From NCBI GenBank assembly GCA_030527665.1, contig JAUNAK010000021.1:1-40829 (forward strand): a stretch of 40,829 nt of DNA. Direction: 5' to 3'. A program made the translations under genes and the position numbers. The notes beneath the pieces were generated by a model that did not search any database, had not been told where the DNA came from, and was given only the letters and a program-made list of their open reading frames with translations. The stretch is from Eubacteriales bacterium (GTDB lineage Bacteria; Bacillota; Clostridia; Lachnospirales; Lachnospiraceae). Below, in pieces: positions 1 through 7,908 of this stretch (positions are counted from its first letter, which is position 1; every line of letters begins with the position of its first letter).

Positions 1-74
1 AAGCCTCCGTTTCTGCTTCAGCCTCCGCTTCTTCGCCTTTATCTTTGCTTTTGTCCGTTTCTCTTCTTCATCTG
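1..74. other. Window edge, no complete gene
   Basis: A purine-rich stretch on the minus strand just downstream of the pyridoxamine kinase stop codon. One minus-strand frame is open and would encode a Lys/Glu/Ala-rich peptide running off the window, but no start codon with a ribosome binding site is visible. I see no terminator hairpin for the kinase gene here. Confidence 0.5.
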
Positions 75-950
75 TTATTTCCACCTCAGCTGTTCCATCA
101 GTTCTTCAAAGGGAACACCATCCTCGGTGGGCAGATCCATCTCGATCGCTTTCATGATACATTTCCGGATAAAACCGGAAGCTTTTAGAACCGATACTTC
201 AAAAGGCACGCCGTTCACCGCATCCGCAGCAATAACTGCAGTAAAAATATCTCCGGTTCCCGCCCGGGACACACCGATCTTATGGGTCCGGTTTCTGCGC
301 AGCACCTCCGTACCGGAAGTACAGTCATAGCAGAGATTGCACAGCATGGATCCGGCAGGAATTCCTGTGATCACTACCCGTTTGACTCCCAGTGCAGCCA
401 CCTTTCGAATAAGAGTTTCCAGTTCTGCGGATGTCCATTTTTCTTTATACGGGGTATCCGTCAGCAGACAGGCTTCCGTCAGATTGGGGGTCACAATGTC
501 CGCCAGGGCCACCAGACGTTTCAGCTCCCCGCACATCTCCGGCGGATAGGCCGCATACAGTTTCCCGTAATCGCCCATCACCGGATCCACAACAACGACC
601 GTATCCCCTGTTCGAAATTTCCGGACAAATTCCTCCACGATCCGGATCTGACGAACCGATCCCAGAAATCCGCTGCAGATTCCGGAAAAACGCAGTCCCA
701 GCTTCTCCCACATCTCCAGATATTCCTCCAGATGGTCGGTATAATCCTGGCAGAAAAATTCCGGATACCCGGTATGGTTGCTGAAGATCGCCGTCGGAAC
801 CGGACAGCACTGTACGTGCATCCGCGACAGGATCGGCAGCTGCGCTGTGATCGAACATCTTCCGAAACCGGAAAAATCGTTGATCAATGCAATTTTTTTC
901 TGATTGTTGTGATTCTCTGTTATTTCCAACGGCATCTCTTTCCTCTGCAT
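75..950 (-). CDS. Pyridoxamine/pyridoxal kinase
   Basis: Cytoplasmic ATP-dependent kinase of the vitamin B6 salvage pathway (PfkB/ribokinase superfamily), phosphorylating pyridoxal, pyridoxamine or pyridoxine. The sequence shows the substrate-side NDFSGFGRCS block near residues 24-33, VDPVMGDYGKLY at 121-132, TPNLTEA at 154-160, ITGIPAG, and the anion-hole/catalytic GTGD at 231-234 with Asp234 as the expected base. The length (291 aa) is normal. Two starts are possible: the first ATG, or the ATG at codon 6 (position 935), which has the better AGAGGAAAGAG ribosome binding site. It is last in a minus-strand series, 138 bp beyond the nucleosidase gene, with a solo repeat element between them. 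Family assignment is firm; which B6 vitamer is preferred is not visible. Confidence 0.88.
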   Translation of the reverse strand: MQRKEMPLEITENHNNQKKIALINDFSGFGRCSITAQLPILSRMHVQCCPVPTAIFSNHTGYPEFFCQDYTDHLEEYLEMWEKLGLRFSGICSGFLGSVRQIRIVEEFVRKFRTGDTVVVVDPVMGDYGKLYAAYPPEMCGELKRLVALADIVTPNLTEACLLTDTPYKEKWTSAELETLIRKVAALGVKRVVITGIPAGSMLCNLCYDCTSGTEVLRRNRTHKIGVSRAGTGDIFTAVIAADAVNGVPFEVSVLKASGFIRKCIMKAIEMDLPTEDGVPFEELMEQLRWK

Positions 951-980
951 CTCTTTTATTCGTACATTTCCCGGTGGTTT

Positions 981-1029
981 TATCTCAGTCGCGAAGACTC
1001 CCGCTTCTGCAAGTGGTAAGCAATTACAA
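981..1029 (+). repeat. Solo 49-bp hairpin element, copy 1 (IS605/TnpB right-end-like)
   Basis: This 49-bp sequence recurs inverted at 26762-26810 with 45 of 49 identical positions. Both copies contain GACTCCC followed by a 6-bp hairpin with loop CTGC (arms at 1002-1007 and 1012-1017 or close by). One of the four differences replaces an A:U pair by a G:U wobble in the stem, so pairing is kept. The plan GAGAAG-x-CTCCCA-hairpin-TGGTGAGC-x-ACAA resembles the conserved right end of IS200/IS605-family elements, which also forms the 3' part of the TnpB guide RNA. No transposase or tnpB is nearby, so this would be a remnant or a passenger end. It lies between the nucleosidase and kinase genes, antisense to both. 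Confidence 0.55.
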
Positions 1030-1088
1030 AATCACCTCAGTGGGAGTCCAATCTCCGACGGAGATATTTTGTATGACTCGTACTTTAT

Positions 1089-1814
1089 TTATGCATTCTC
1101 CATCATGCGGATCAGTACCTTTGCGGATTTCTCACCGGCTGCCGCAGCAAATACCGGGAAGTTTACCTCGCTGTCGCTGTCTGCGGTATCGGACATTGCA
1201 CGGATCACGCAGAAGGGCACCTTGTTCTGTACACAGACATGGGCAATTGCAGCACCTTCCATTTCTGCACAAAGAGTCTCCGGGAAATTGCCGAGAATGA
1301 TCTCTCTCTGGGCATCAGTGGAAATAAACTGATCACCGGAAACAACCAGTCCCTCCAGGACATGCTCCTCAGCAGGAGTTGCCTTACGGATCATCCGACG
1401 CAGCTCTGCATCCGCCTCCATAAATACTCGCTCCAGCGCATAAATGTAACCGCGGGGAGCACCGAGAACGGTCGTATCCATATCCCACTCCGCACAGGCG
1501 GTGGACAGAACGATATCACCGATCTTCAGTCCTTTTCCCAGGCCGCCCGCACAGCCGGTATTGATCACATAATCCGGCTCAAAAGCGAGGATCATTGCCT
1601 GCGCACCGGCAGCGGCGCTGACCTTACCCTCACCGCAGCGCATCAGAACGGCATTGCAGCCGCCGATCTCTCCGTAATAAAAAGTCGTTCCTGCGATCTC
1701 GCAGCTTCCTGCATGCACCAGTGCTTCACGGAGAGCGGAAACCTCCACATCCATGGCAGCAATGATGCCGATCGTTTTTTTATCGTTATTTTTAATAAAT
1801 CCTGTATTCATCAT
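1089..1814 (-). CDS. mtnN: 5'-methylthioadenosine/S-adenosylhomocysteine nucleosidase
   Basis: Hydrolyses the N-glycosidic bond of methylthioadenosine and S-adenosylhomocysteine, releasing adenine and recycling the by-products of methylation and polyamine synthesis; a cytoplasmic dimer in known members. Diagnostic residues are present: IAAMDVEVS with Glu24 (general acid/base region), NTGCAGGL at 85-92, VSGDQFIS, the ribose-binding AEMEGAA block with Glu184-Met185-Glu186, and RAMSDTAD with the purine-binding Asp209. The length of 241 aa is slightly above the usual ~230 because of a short N-terminal extension; the start has a good AAGGAG site and two adjacent ATGs. It is separated from the upstream transketolase operon by a strong terminator, so it probably has its own promoter. 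Confidence 0.93.
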   Translation of the reverse strand: MMNTGFIKNNDKKTIGIIAAMDVEVSALREALVHAGSCEIAGTTFYYGEIGGCNAVLMRCGEGKVSAAAGAQAMILAFEPDYVINTGCAGGLGKGLKIGDIVLSTACAEWDMDTTVLGAPRGYIYALERVFMEADAELRRMIRKATPAEEHVLEGLVVSGDQFISTDAQREIILGNFPETLCAEMEGAAIAHVCVQNKVPFCVIRAMSDTADSDSEVNFPVFAAAAGEKSAKVLIRMMENA

Positions 1815-1840
1815 CTTTCTCCTTTTCTGAAACTGTGTCC

Positions 1841-1869
1841 ATTATTGCACACCCCGACACACGCCGCAA
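1841..1869 (-). promoter_or_regulatory. Candidate mtnN promoter
   Basis: On the minus strand, a -35-like TTGCGG (1864-1869) and a -10-like AATAAT (1841-1846) are separated by 17 bp, just downstream of the transketolase terminator and about 27 bp before the mtnN start codon. The -35 is weak. The position, squeezed between a terminator and a gene, is the main support. Confidence 0.4.
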
Positions 1870-1880
1870 CAGGCAAAAAC

Positions 1881-1906
1881 AGAGCCGGAAGATCACTTCC
1901 GGCTCT
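1881..1906 (-). terminator. Rho-independent terminator of the transketolase operon
   Basis: An 11-bp perfect stem (AGAGCCGGAAG, loop of 4) followed on the minus strand by GTTTTTGCC. It lies 24 bp beyond the stop codon of the C-terminal transketolase subunit gene. Confidence 0.88.
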
Positions 1907-1929
1907 GCAAAATTCTTTATTTGTCTGTA

Positions 1930-2853
1930 TTACAGTGCAGCTTTTACCTTTGCCACAATGTTTGCAGCGGTCAGACCATACTCTGCAAACAGCTGATCCG
2001 GCTTGCCGGAATGTCCGAACTTGTCCATGATGCCGACTCTGTCGAACTTAGCGCCGCCTTTTCCGGCGATCACTTCTGCAACAGCGGATCCGAGACCGCC
2101 GATAATGGAATGCTCCTCAGCGGTAACGATCACTTTGAATTTCTCAGCTGCAGCCAGACAGTACTCTTCATCGATCGGTTTTACGGTATGTACATTGGCA
2201 ACCTCAGCGGAGATTCCCTCAGCGGCCAGCAACTCAGCTGCCTCCAGTGCCTTCGGGATCATCAGGCCGTTTGCCATGATGCAGACATCGGTTCCTTCTC
2301 TCATCACATTGATCTTGCCCGGAATAAACGGAGTCTCGGCCGTTGTTACATCGTCAACGTTCGGTCTTCCTGTACGGATATATACCGGTCCGTTGATCTC
2401 CAGTGCTGCATTGACTGCCTTCTCCATCTCAGTCGGATCACAGGGAACAAAAACAGTCATTCCCGGCATCTCTCTCATAAGAGCAACGTCCTCGATGGAC
2501 TGATGAGAACCGCCGTCCTCACCTACGGACAGACCGGAATGAGACAGACCGAATTTTACGTTCAGCTTCGGATAGGCAACAGAGTTTCTGATCTGCTCAA
2601 ATGCTCTTCCCGCACCAAAGATCGCAAAGGTGCTTACAAACGGGATCAGACCGGATGCAGCCATACCTGCTGCAATGCCTACCATATTGCCCTCGGCAAT
2701 ACCGCAGTCGAAGTGACGCTCCGGATAAGCAGCTTTGAAAATAGATGTCATGGTTGCGCCTGCAAGATCGGCATCCAGTACCACGATCTTGTCATTTTTC
2801 TCTGCAACTTTTACTAAAGATTCGCCATAGGCTACTCGTAATGATTTTCCCAT
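1930..2853 (-). CDS. Transketolase, C-terminal subunit (split type)
   Basis: Carries the pyrimidine-binding (Pyr) and C-terminal domains of a two-polypeptide transketolase, which moves two-carbon ketol units between sugar phosphates in the pentose phosphate pathway. CGIAEGNM contains the conserved glutamate (Glu54) that activates the thiamine diphosphate aminopyrimidine ring; SHSGLSVGEDGGSHQ is the conserved loop, and the transketolase C-terminal domain runs from about residue 185. The length of 307 aa is typical for this half. It follows the N-terminal half with one base between stop and start; its GGAGG ribosome binding site lies inside the upstream gene, so the two are translationally coupled, fitting an equimolar complex. 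A transaldolase-like or DXP-synthase-like role is less likely given the paired N-terminal subunit. Confidence 0.93.
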   Translation of the reverse strand: MGKSLRVAYGESLVKVAEKNDKIVVLDADLAGATMTSIFKAAYPERHFDCGIAEGNMVGIAAGMAASGLIPFVSTFAIFGAGRAFEQIRNSVAYPKLNVKFGLSHSGLSVGEDGGSHQSIEDVALMREMPGMTVFVPCDPTEMEKAVNAALEINGPVYIRTGRPNVDDVTTAETPFIPGKINVMREGTDVCIMANGLMIPKALEAAELLAAEGISAEVANVHTVKPIDEEYCLAAAEKFKVIVTAEEHSIIGGLGSAVAEVIAGKGGAKFDRVGIMDKFGHSGKPDQLFAEYGLTAANIVAKVKAAL

Positions 2854-2854
2854 G

Positions 2855-3655
2855 TTATGCCTCCAATTCCTTCATTGCCTGCTCGTACAGTTCTGTATTC
2901 GGAGCCTTTCCGTGCCATCCAGCCTGATCGGTCATGAAGGATACTCCCTGGCCCTTATGTGTTTCACAGCAGATGAATTTCGGCTTGCCCGGCTCAAACG
3001 GAGCATTCAGTGCCTCCAGAACCGCATCTACATCATGTCCGTTCACCTTGAAGGTCTGGAATCCGAATGCAGCGAATTTGGCAACCGGATCACCGATGGA
3101 CATAACCTCATCGTTGGATCCGTCGATCTGCAGTCCGTTATGATCCAGAATTACAGTGAAGTTATCCAGCTTGTAATGAGCAGCTGCCATGGCAGCCTCC
3201 CATACCATACCTTCCTGGATCTCACCGTCTCCTACCAGTGTATATACCTGATAGGTCTCTTTCTTATATTTTGCAGCAATTGCCATACCGCAGGCGATGG
3301 AGATTCCCTGTCCCAGAGAACCGGTATTCATATCTACACCCGGTGTCTTATTCTTATCCGGATGTCCCTGCAGATGAGAGCCCATCTGTCTGAAGCCTGC
3401 AAGATCCTCTTTCGGGAAATAGCCTTTGTTTGCAAGAACGGCATATAAAGCCGGTGCCGCATGTCCCTTACTCAGAATAAAGCGATCACGATCCTCTTTG
3501 TTCGGATTCTTCGGATCAATGTTCATTTTCTCATAGTACAGTGCATACAGAATATCCGTGCAGGACAGAGATCCACCCGGATGCCCGGACTGTGCATTGT
3601 AGACCATTGTCAGAATGTCTCTGCGCAGCTGTTTCGTTGTTGCTTCGTAGCTCAT
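2855..3655 (-). CDS. Transketolase, N-terminal subunit (split type)
   Basis: The PP (thiamine-diphosphate-binding) half of a split transketolase. The classic VGDGEIQEG motif begins near residue 141 and is followed by the NFTVILDHNGLQIDG segment that completes the Mg/ThDP site; conserved histidines lie in SGHPGG (His25) and SKGHAAPALY (His65). At 266 aa it has the usual size of the bacterial/archaeal split form. It is the first gene of a two-gene operon with a good promoter 120 bp upstream, and has a GGAGG site seven bases before ATG. Single-chain transketolases of ~650 aa fuse these two halves in the same order. Confidence 0.93.
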   Translation of the reverse strand: MSYEATTKQLRRDILTMVYNAQSGHPGGSLSCTDILYALYYEKMNIDPKNPNKEDRDRFILSKGHAAPALYAVLANKGYFPKEDLAGFRQMGSHLQGHPDKNKTPGVDMNTGSLGQGISIACGMAIAAKYKKETYQVYTLVGDGEIQEGMVWEAAMAAAHYKLDNFTVILDHNGLQIDGSNDEVMSIGDPVAKFAAFGFQTFKVNGHDVDAVLEALNAPFEPGKPKFICCETHKGQGVSFMTDQAGWHGKAPNTELYEQAMKELEA

Positions 3656-3776
3656 GGTTAGCCTCCTTATTTGACCTTCACCGACCTTCGGTATCTCAGC
3701 AGCCTCCGCTGCGAAACAGATCCTCGGTATTTACTCTTCTACATGTCCCAATGACATACCCAAGAAGTATACCCTT

Positions 3777-3804
3777 ATTATAGCTTTAAAAATCTTTTCG
3801 TCAA
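3777..3804 (-). promoter_or_regulatory. Promoter of the transketolase operon
   Basis: On the minus strand, -35 TTGACG (3799-3804) and a consensus -10 TATAAT (3777-3782), spaced 16 bp. The predicted leader is about 115 nt and carries a small GC-rich hairpin-forming segment near 3695-3715. Confidence 0.7.
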
Positions 3805-3997
3805 TGTCAAAAGCCTGCCGCAGAGCGACCTCTTTGGCAAAAAGCATTCGTTCATGTCAAAATTCCCATATGTATTTTTGACCCGGATCCGTACAATCGA
3901 ACGTCTCATCTCCAGGTCAATATTCTTTGTTATTCATGATCTTCCGCCTGCACACAACTGTTATATATACTGTTTATCTCGCATGAACAACAAAAAA

Positions 3998-4026
3998 ATG
4001 AGGCAATGCTCTGCACATTGCCTCAT
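3998..4026 (-). terminator. Rho-independent terminator of the zinc-ribbon membrane protein gene
   Basis: An 11-bp perfect stem (ATGAGGCAATG) with a 7-nt loop, followed on the minus strand by TTTTTTG. It lies 37 bp past the stop of the gene at 4063. Confidence 0.9.
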
Positions 4027-4062
4027 TAAGATACTTCAAATCAAATTTCAGATCACATTCGA

Positions 4063-5115
4063 TCACTTGAGAGATGCGTTGATCTCCTCATAGAAAGCCG
4101 CCTGTACAAGTCCCATAAAGAGATTGAAAAACAGGGCAACTGCGATTCCGAACAGCACCATAATAATACTGAACAGTACACCGATATACGGAATTTTGCC
4201 AAGAAGTGCCAGAACAAGCATGATCACTCCGATAATAACATGAATCAGGAGATCTGCACCGAACATTTTGCCTTTCCAGCCTTCGGTTCTCTTTTTGGAT
4301 ACTTCAATTGCTTCGGTAGCATTCACATCCGGTTCCGTAACCAGAATATACGGTGTCAGACGATACTGATAGCTGCGAATAATCATAAGAATCGGACCTG
4401 CTATCGGAATCAGTCCCCAGACAAGGATCCACATGTACATCCATGCCATTCCCCCGAGCGTACGCTTGATGGTTGCCCCATCCTTAAATGCATCAAACAG
4501 CTGTACAGTATGCACCTCTTCTCCGCGATATCCGTGAAGATATACCATTGTCATTCCTACAGAGAGCAGTAAACTGAGACACACTCCCACGCCGGCAACC
4601 AGACCGAACAACATATTAAAAGCAAAAGCAATCACTCCGGACAAAAGAGAAATTCCCCAGAGCACAAGCGGTTTTTTCGCCAAAACAGCCAGTGCTTTTT
4701 TGTAAATTTCCATTATACCGATTCTGGAACCATACGGCGGCTGATACTCATTGGTAAAACCGCCCGGCTGGTAACCGCCCTGGTAATCGTTCTGCTGATA
4801 GCTGCCCCGATACTCATTATGATGGTAACCGCCCTGATACTCATTCTGCTGATAGCCGCCCTGAAAACCTCCCGGCTGATAACCGTTCTGATACTGGTTC
4901 TGCTGGTAGCTGCCATCCTGCTGATAACTGCTCTGAAAACCTCCCGGCTGATAACTGTCCTGATATCCTTCCGAAGCACTCTCTCCATTAGCAGGCTGGA
5001 TTTCCTTCACTTCCGGTGCCGCTGTGCTCCCCGCACTTTTGATCGGCGCACCACAGGAAGTACAGAAAAGCGAACCATCCTTATACTGTGCACCACACTC
5101 TGTACAATATCCCAT
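4063..5115 (-). CDS. Zinc-ribbon, Tyr/Gly/Gln-rich DUF975-like membrane protein
   Basis: A three-part protein of 350 aa. Residues 4-21 form a zinc ribbon (CTEC, then CTSC, i.e. Cys4, Cys7, Cys18, Cys21). Residues ~49-128 are a low-complexity segment of repeated decapeptide-like units such as YQGGYQQNEY and YQPGGF, almost free of charge and rich in Tyr, Gly, Gln and Asn. Residues ~150-345 hold about five hydrophobic segments in pairs and the VTEPDVNATEAIEVSKKRTEGWKG stretch is broken here into its key parts: TEPDVNATEAI and S-x-x-x-TEGWKG, which resemble the DUF975 family of integral membrane proteins. Function is unknown. It is monocistronic with its own terminator. The repetitive DNA also creates long spurious antisense frames. 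Confidence 0.75.
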   Translation of the reverse strand: MGYCTECGAQYKDGSLFCTSCGAPIKSAGSTAAPEVKEIQPANGESASEGYQDSYQPGGFQSSYQQDGSYQQNQYQNGYQPGGFQGGYQQNEYQGGYHHNEYRGSYQQNDYQGGYQPGGFTNEYQPPYGSRIGIMEIYKKALAVLAKKPLVLWGISLLSGVIAFAFNMLFGLVAGVGVCLSLLLSVGMTMVYLHGYRGEEVHTVQLFDAFKDGATIKRTLGGMAWMYMWILVWGLIPIAGPILMIIRSYQYRLTPYILVTEPDVNATEAIEVSKKRTEGWKGKMFGADLLIHVIIGVIMLVLALLGKIPYIGVLFSIIMVLFGIAVALFFNLFMGLVQAAFYEEINASLK

Positions 5116-5182
5116 ATACTATCTCCTTTTCATTTTATTATCCGGCCGACTTATTTTCTGTCTTCTGCCGGAAATTGTCTTT

Positions 5183-5211
5183 ATTATACTAAACATTCCG
5201 GTATATGAAAA
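5183..5211 (-). promoter_or_regulatory. Candidate promoter of the zinc-ribbon protein gene
   Basis: Minus strand: -10 TATAAT (5183-5188) with a weak -35 TTTTCA (5206-5211), 17 bp apart. An 8-bp inverted repeat (TTCCGGTA, arms 5196-5203 and 5217-5224) overlaps the spacer and -35; it could be an operator or the end of the upstream transcript, but it has no U-run. Confidence 0.45.
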
Positions 5212-5248
5212 GCATTTACCGGAAACAGCATCAGCAAACCATCACGGA

Positions 5249-6310
5249 TCACTCTCCCATACCAAAGCACTCTCTTTTTGTCATTGAGATTTCCAGCTGG
5301 TATTCCGCAGAGACCCGATCCACTTCCTCCGTAAGAACCGCTTCCATCTTTTCTTTTTCACCTACACCGCTGCCGTTGATCACAACAGCGATCTGTGTAC
5401 AGGGTTCTGCAAAAGAATGATTGCATTCGATTTCCCGATCCCTGCCGATCAGATCCACTCTTCCGTAATCGCCCTCTACATTCCATGCCAGCAGTTTCAG
5501 ATGCGGGATATCTGCTCCCTCCTCCGGAATTGCTGCCAGAATCTTTTCTGCAATATCCCTTAAATAGGCATTTCCATCAAAGGTATTGCAGCATACAACA
5601 GCAGCAAACTGGTAGTAATATTCCCAGATACTGCCCATGGCCTGCATAAATACCGGTCCGCCATATCCGATATCCGGACGACGCATGGATGCCTTTCCTT
5701 CCCGAAGCAGCTTCGCCAGTTCATCGATGCCTGTTCCGTCCTCTGCACTGATTCCGATGCAGACAGCCTGCGGATACCGGCTGCGAAGCCATGCCAGAGC
5801 CTCCTCTTTCTCCGTTTCCGTCAGCAGATCGCATTTATTCAGAACGATCAGATCGCCTTCCGTCAGCTGCGTGTTGTACAGATATTCCAGATCCGGACCA
5901 CAGCCGTCCCGGAGCGCCCTGATCGTCTGCGGCTCTGTCAGCACCGTAAACGGAGCCAGCTCAAACTGTCCCGGAAACTTTTCGGTCAGTCCATGATATA
6001 CATGCTCCAGTGCCCCCACACCAAAGCCGGGTATATCCGAAACGACCAGCTCAAATCCGTTCTGATAATATGTCTGCAGTCGTTCTGCCAGATCCTCATT
6101 CCGATAGCAGATGCAATCCTCGGTCATATCAGATGCATGACAGCCGGCAAGCTGGGCAAATCGATTGTCCGCCAGGATCACACCATGTCCCAGATCATTG
6201 GAGATCATGGCTGCATCTGCATATTTTTCCGAATAATATTTCGTCAGTTTCATCATGGTCGTTGTCTTTCCGGATCCCAGAAAGCCGCTGAATACAGCAA
6301 ATTTCTTCAT
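5249..6310 (-). CDS. CobW/CobP47K-family GTPase (metallochaperone-like)
   Basis: A G3E-family P-loop GTPase. Visible are Walker A GFLGSGKTT at the N-terminus, the switch region with DIPGFGVGALEH, the NKCDL guanine-specificity motif, and a CobW C-terminal region. The family's metal-binding CxCC motif appears here as CICY (Cys-Ile-Cys-Tyr, residues ~66-69), so one of three usual cysteines is lost. Family members insert metals or cofactors into client enzymes or activate corrinoid proteins; the client is not shown by the neighbours. I choose the ATG at 6310, which has an AAGGGG site nine bases upstream; a GTG two codons earlier (6316) is possible. It stands alone, with a -10 box and small palindrome upstream. 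Confidence 0.8.
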   Translation of the reverse strand: MKKFAVFSGFLGSGKTTTMMKLTKYYSEKYADAAMISNDLGHGVILADNRFAQLAGCHASDMTEDCICYRNEDLAERLQTYYQNGFELVVSDIPGFGVGALEHVYHGLTEKFPGQFELAPFTVLTEPQTIRALRDGCGPDLEYLYNTQLTEGDLIVLNKCDLLTETEKEEALAWLRSRYPQAVCIGISAEDGTGIDELAKLLREGKASMRRPDIGYGGPVFMQAMGSIWEYYYQFAAVVCCNTFDGNAYLRDIAEKILAAIPEEGADIPHLKLLAWNVEGDYGRVDLIGRDREIECNHSFAEPCTQIAVVINGSGVGEKEKMEAVLTEEVDRVSAEYQLEISMTKRECFGMGE

Positions 6311-6316
6311 GCTCAC

Positions 6317-6649
6317 ACCCCTTGTCTGCGCCTTTCGTTTCTGCGCACTTTTCTGAATTATAGTTTTTTACACGTAAACCTTTCTGTGCAGTTGTATTTC
6401 ACTTACCCCGTATCTACGCATCTAAAAAACGATGAAAAAGCAGTGGCCTGTATTGAGTTCCCCCGGCTGTCAGATTCCGGTCTGACTTTTGGGAGACACC
6501 CATGTCTGCCAACACGCTTTCCATCGTTTTTATTTTACCTCTGCCGACAGGCAGCGGACAATATTTTTATTACTCAAGTCGAGCTCTTCGAGACCTGGCG
6601 CGGGATTGAAATCAGCATTTGCTGACATCTGCCCATCCGAATCCCGGCT
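6317..6649 (-). promoter_or_regulatory. 333-bp gap: CobW-type GTPase upstream region
   Basis: On the minus strand a TATAAT (-10 candidate) sits at 6357-6362. A near-perfect small palindrome, TTTACACGTAAA (6367-6378), lies where the -35 would overlap, suggesting an operator. Elsewhere in the gap are short hairpins (GTCAGA/TCTGAC around 6472-6487, TCAGCA/TGCTGA around 6613-6626) that might end the dehydratase transcript, but none has a convincing U-run. I see no gene here. Confidence 0.35.
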
Positions 6650-7891
6650 TTATGCCTCAACGATCTTTCCTGCAGCCGCACATGCTGCAGCAGTCTTCGG
6701 AGATGCCAGGAAGATCTCTACCTTGGATGTTCCCATACGTCCCAGGAAATTACGGTTATTGGTCGCAACCACACGCTCATGATCGGTCAGAATACCGCCG
6801 GTTCTTCCGCAGCACAGTCCGCAACCCGGATGTGTTACGATCGCACCTGCCTTCACCAGTGTTTCGATCGTTCCGTCTTCCAATGCCTGATTGTAGATCT
6901 TCACACTGGCCGGTGTTACGATCAGTTTGACGAACGGAGCTACCTTTTTGTCCTTCAGGATCTCGGCAGCAGCCTGCAGATCCTCCAGACGTCCGTTGGT
7001 ACAGGAACCGATAAATACCTGATCGATCTCGGTGCCTTCCAGATCTTTGACCGGTTTGATATTGTCGACCTGCGGCGGACATGCCAGAACCGGTACCAGG
7101 TCTTCTGCCTGATAGTGGATCTCCCGGACATAAACTGCATCCGCATCACCAACCAGATCACGCTCCTTGTCCGTCAGTTCGATCTCACAGTATTCCGCCG
7201 TCTTCTCATCCGGTGTGAAAAGCGCACATTTTGCACCAGCCTCAATTGCCATATTGGCAATCGTCATACGGCTGGCTACGCTCATCTCCTCAATGGCGGA
7301 ACCGGCAAACTCCAGTGCCTTATAGGTAGCACCGGCAGCTGTCAGATCGCCGATCAGACGAAGAATGATATCCTTGGAAGTCACATTAGCCGGAAGTTTT
7401 CCGTCTACCGTAACTTTAATCGTCTCCGGCACACGTACCCAGAGTTCTCCGGTTCCCAGAATGCCTGCCATCTCGGTATAGCCGATTCCGGAGGAAAAAG
7501 CACCGACACAGCCGTAGGTCGTGGTATGTGAATCGGTTCCGAAGGCAATATTGCCCGGCTTAACATAGCCCGCCTCTGTCATCAGCTGGTGGCAGATACC
7601 ATCCGCACGATGAATGTTCTTCATACCGTATTTCTCTACAAATGCATTGCCCTCACGGAAATGGCGGGTATCATCCACCTGAGAAGCCGGTACCAGATGA
7701 TCGTAGATCAGAACGACCTTATCCGGATCCCACAATCTGGAAAATCCCATCTCCTCGAATTTTTTTGCAACAAATGGAATAAAAATATCGTGGATCATGA
7801 CCCGGTCTACATTGACCGTTACGATATCGCCGGGCTTTACTTCATGTCCAACGTTGTTTCCAATGATTTTTTCAATGATCGTATGTCCCAT
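6650..7891 (-). CDS. Isopropylmalate dehydratase-family large subunit (pair 1)
   Basis: Large subunit of a two-subunit [4Fe-4S] hydro-lyase of the LeuC/aconitase superfamily, which isomerises or dehydrates a 2- or 3-hydroxy dicarboxylate. The three cluster ligands are clear: Cys297 in GSCTNGR and Cys357/Cys360 in PGCGLCCG. GTDSHTTTYG and the RNFLGRMG segment are the other signature blocks. At 413 aa it fits the short LeuC/HacA/DmdA type rather than the longer E. coli LeuC. It is coupled to its small subunit (7909-8406), 17 bp upstream, with its own GGAGG site. There is no leuA or leuB in the window, so leucine synthesis is possible but unproven; citramalate/dimethylmalate-type substrates are alternatives. 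Confidence 0.88.
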   Translation of the reverse strand: MGHTIIEKIIGNNVGHEVKPGDIVTVNVDRVMIHDIFIPFVAKKFEEMGFSRLWDPDKVVLIYDHLVPASQVDDTRHFREGNAFVEKYGMKNIHRADGICHQLMTEAGYVKPGNIAFGTDSHTTTYGCVGAFSSGIGYTEMAGILGTGELWVRVPETIKVTVDGKLPANVTSKDIILRLIGDLTAAGATYKALEFAGSAIEEMSVASRMTIANMAIEAGAKCALFTPDEKTAEYCEIELTDKERDLVGDADAVYVREIHYQAEDLVPVLACPPQVDNIKPVKDLEGTEIDQVFIGSCTNGRLEDLQAAAEILKDKKVAPFVKLIVTPASVKIYNQALEDGTIETLVKAGAIVTHPGCGLCCGRTGGILTDHERVVATNNRNFLGRMGTSKVEIFLASPKTAAACAAAGKIVEA

Positions 7892-7908
7892 GTTCTTCTG
7901 TTCCTCCC

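Noticed and set aside
282-1019. Long plus-strand open frame opposite the pyridoxamine kinase gene
   Set aside because: Antisense shadow: the minus strand encodes a complete recognisable kinase; the plus product has Cys/His/Gln-rich, family-less composition and no ribosome binding site.
4713-5208. Open frames on both strands over the Tyr/Gly/Gln repeats
   Set aside because: Created by the repetitive DNA of the real gene; products are simple Ile/Ser/Arg or Leu/Ile repeats.
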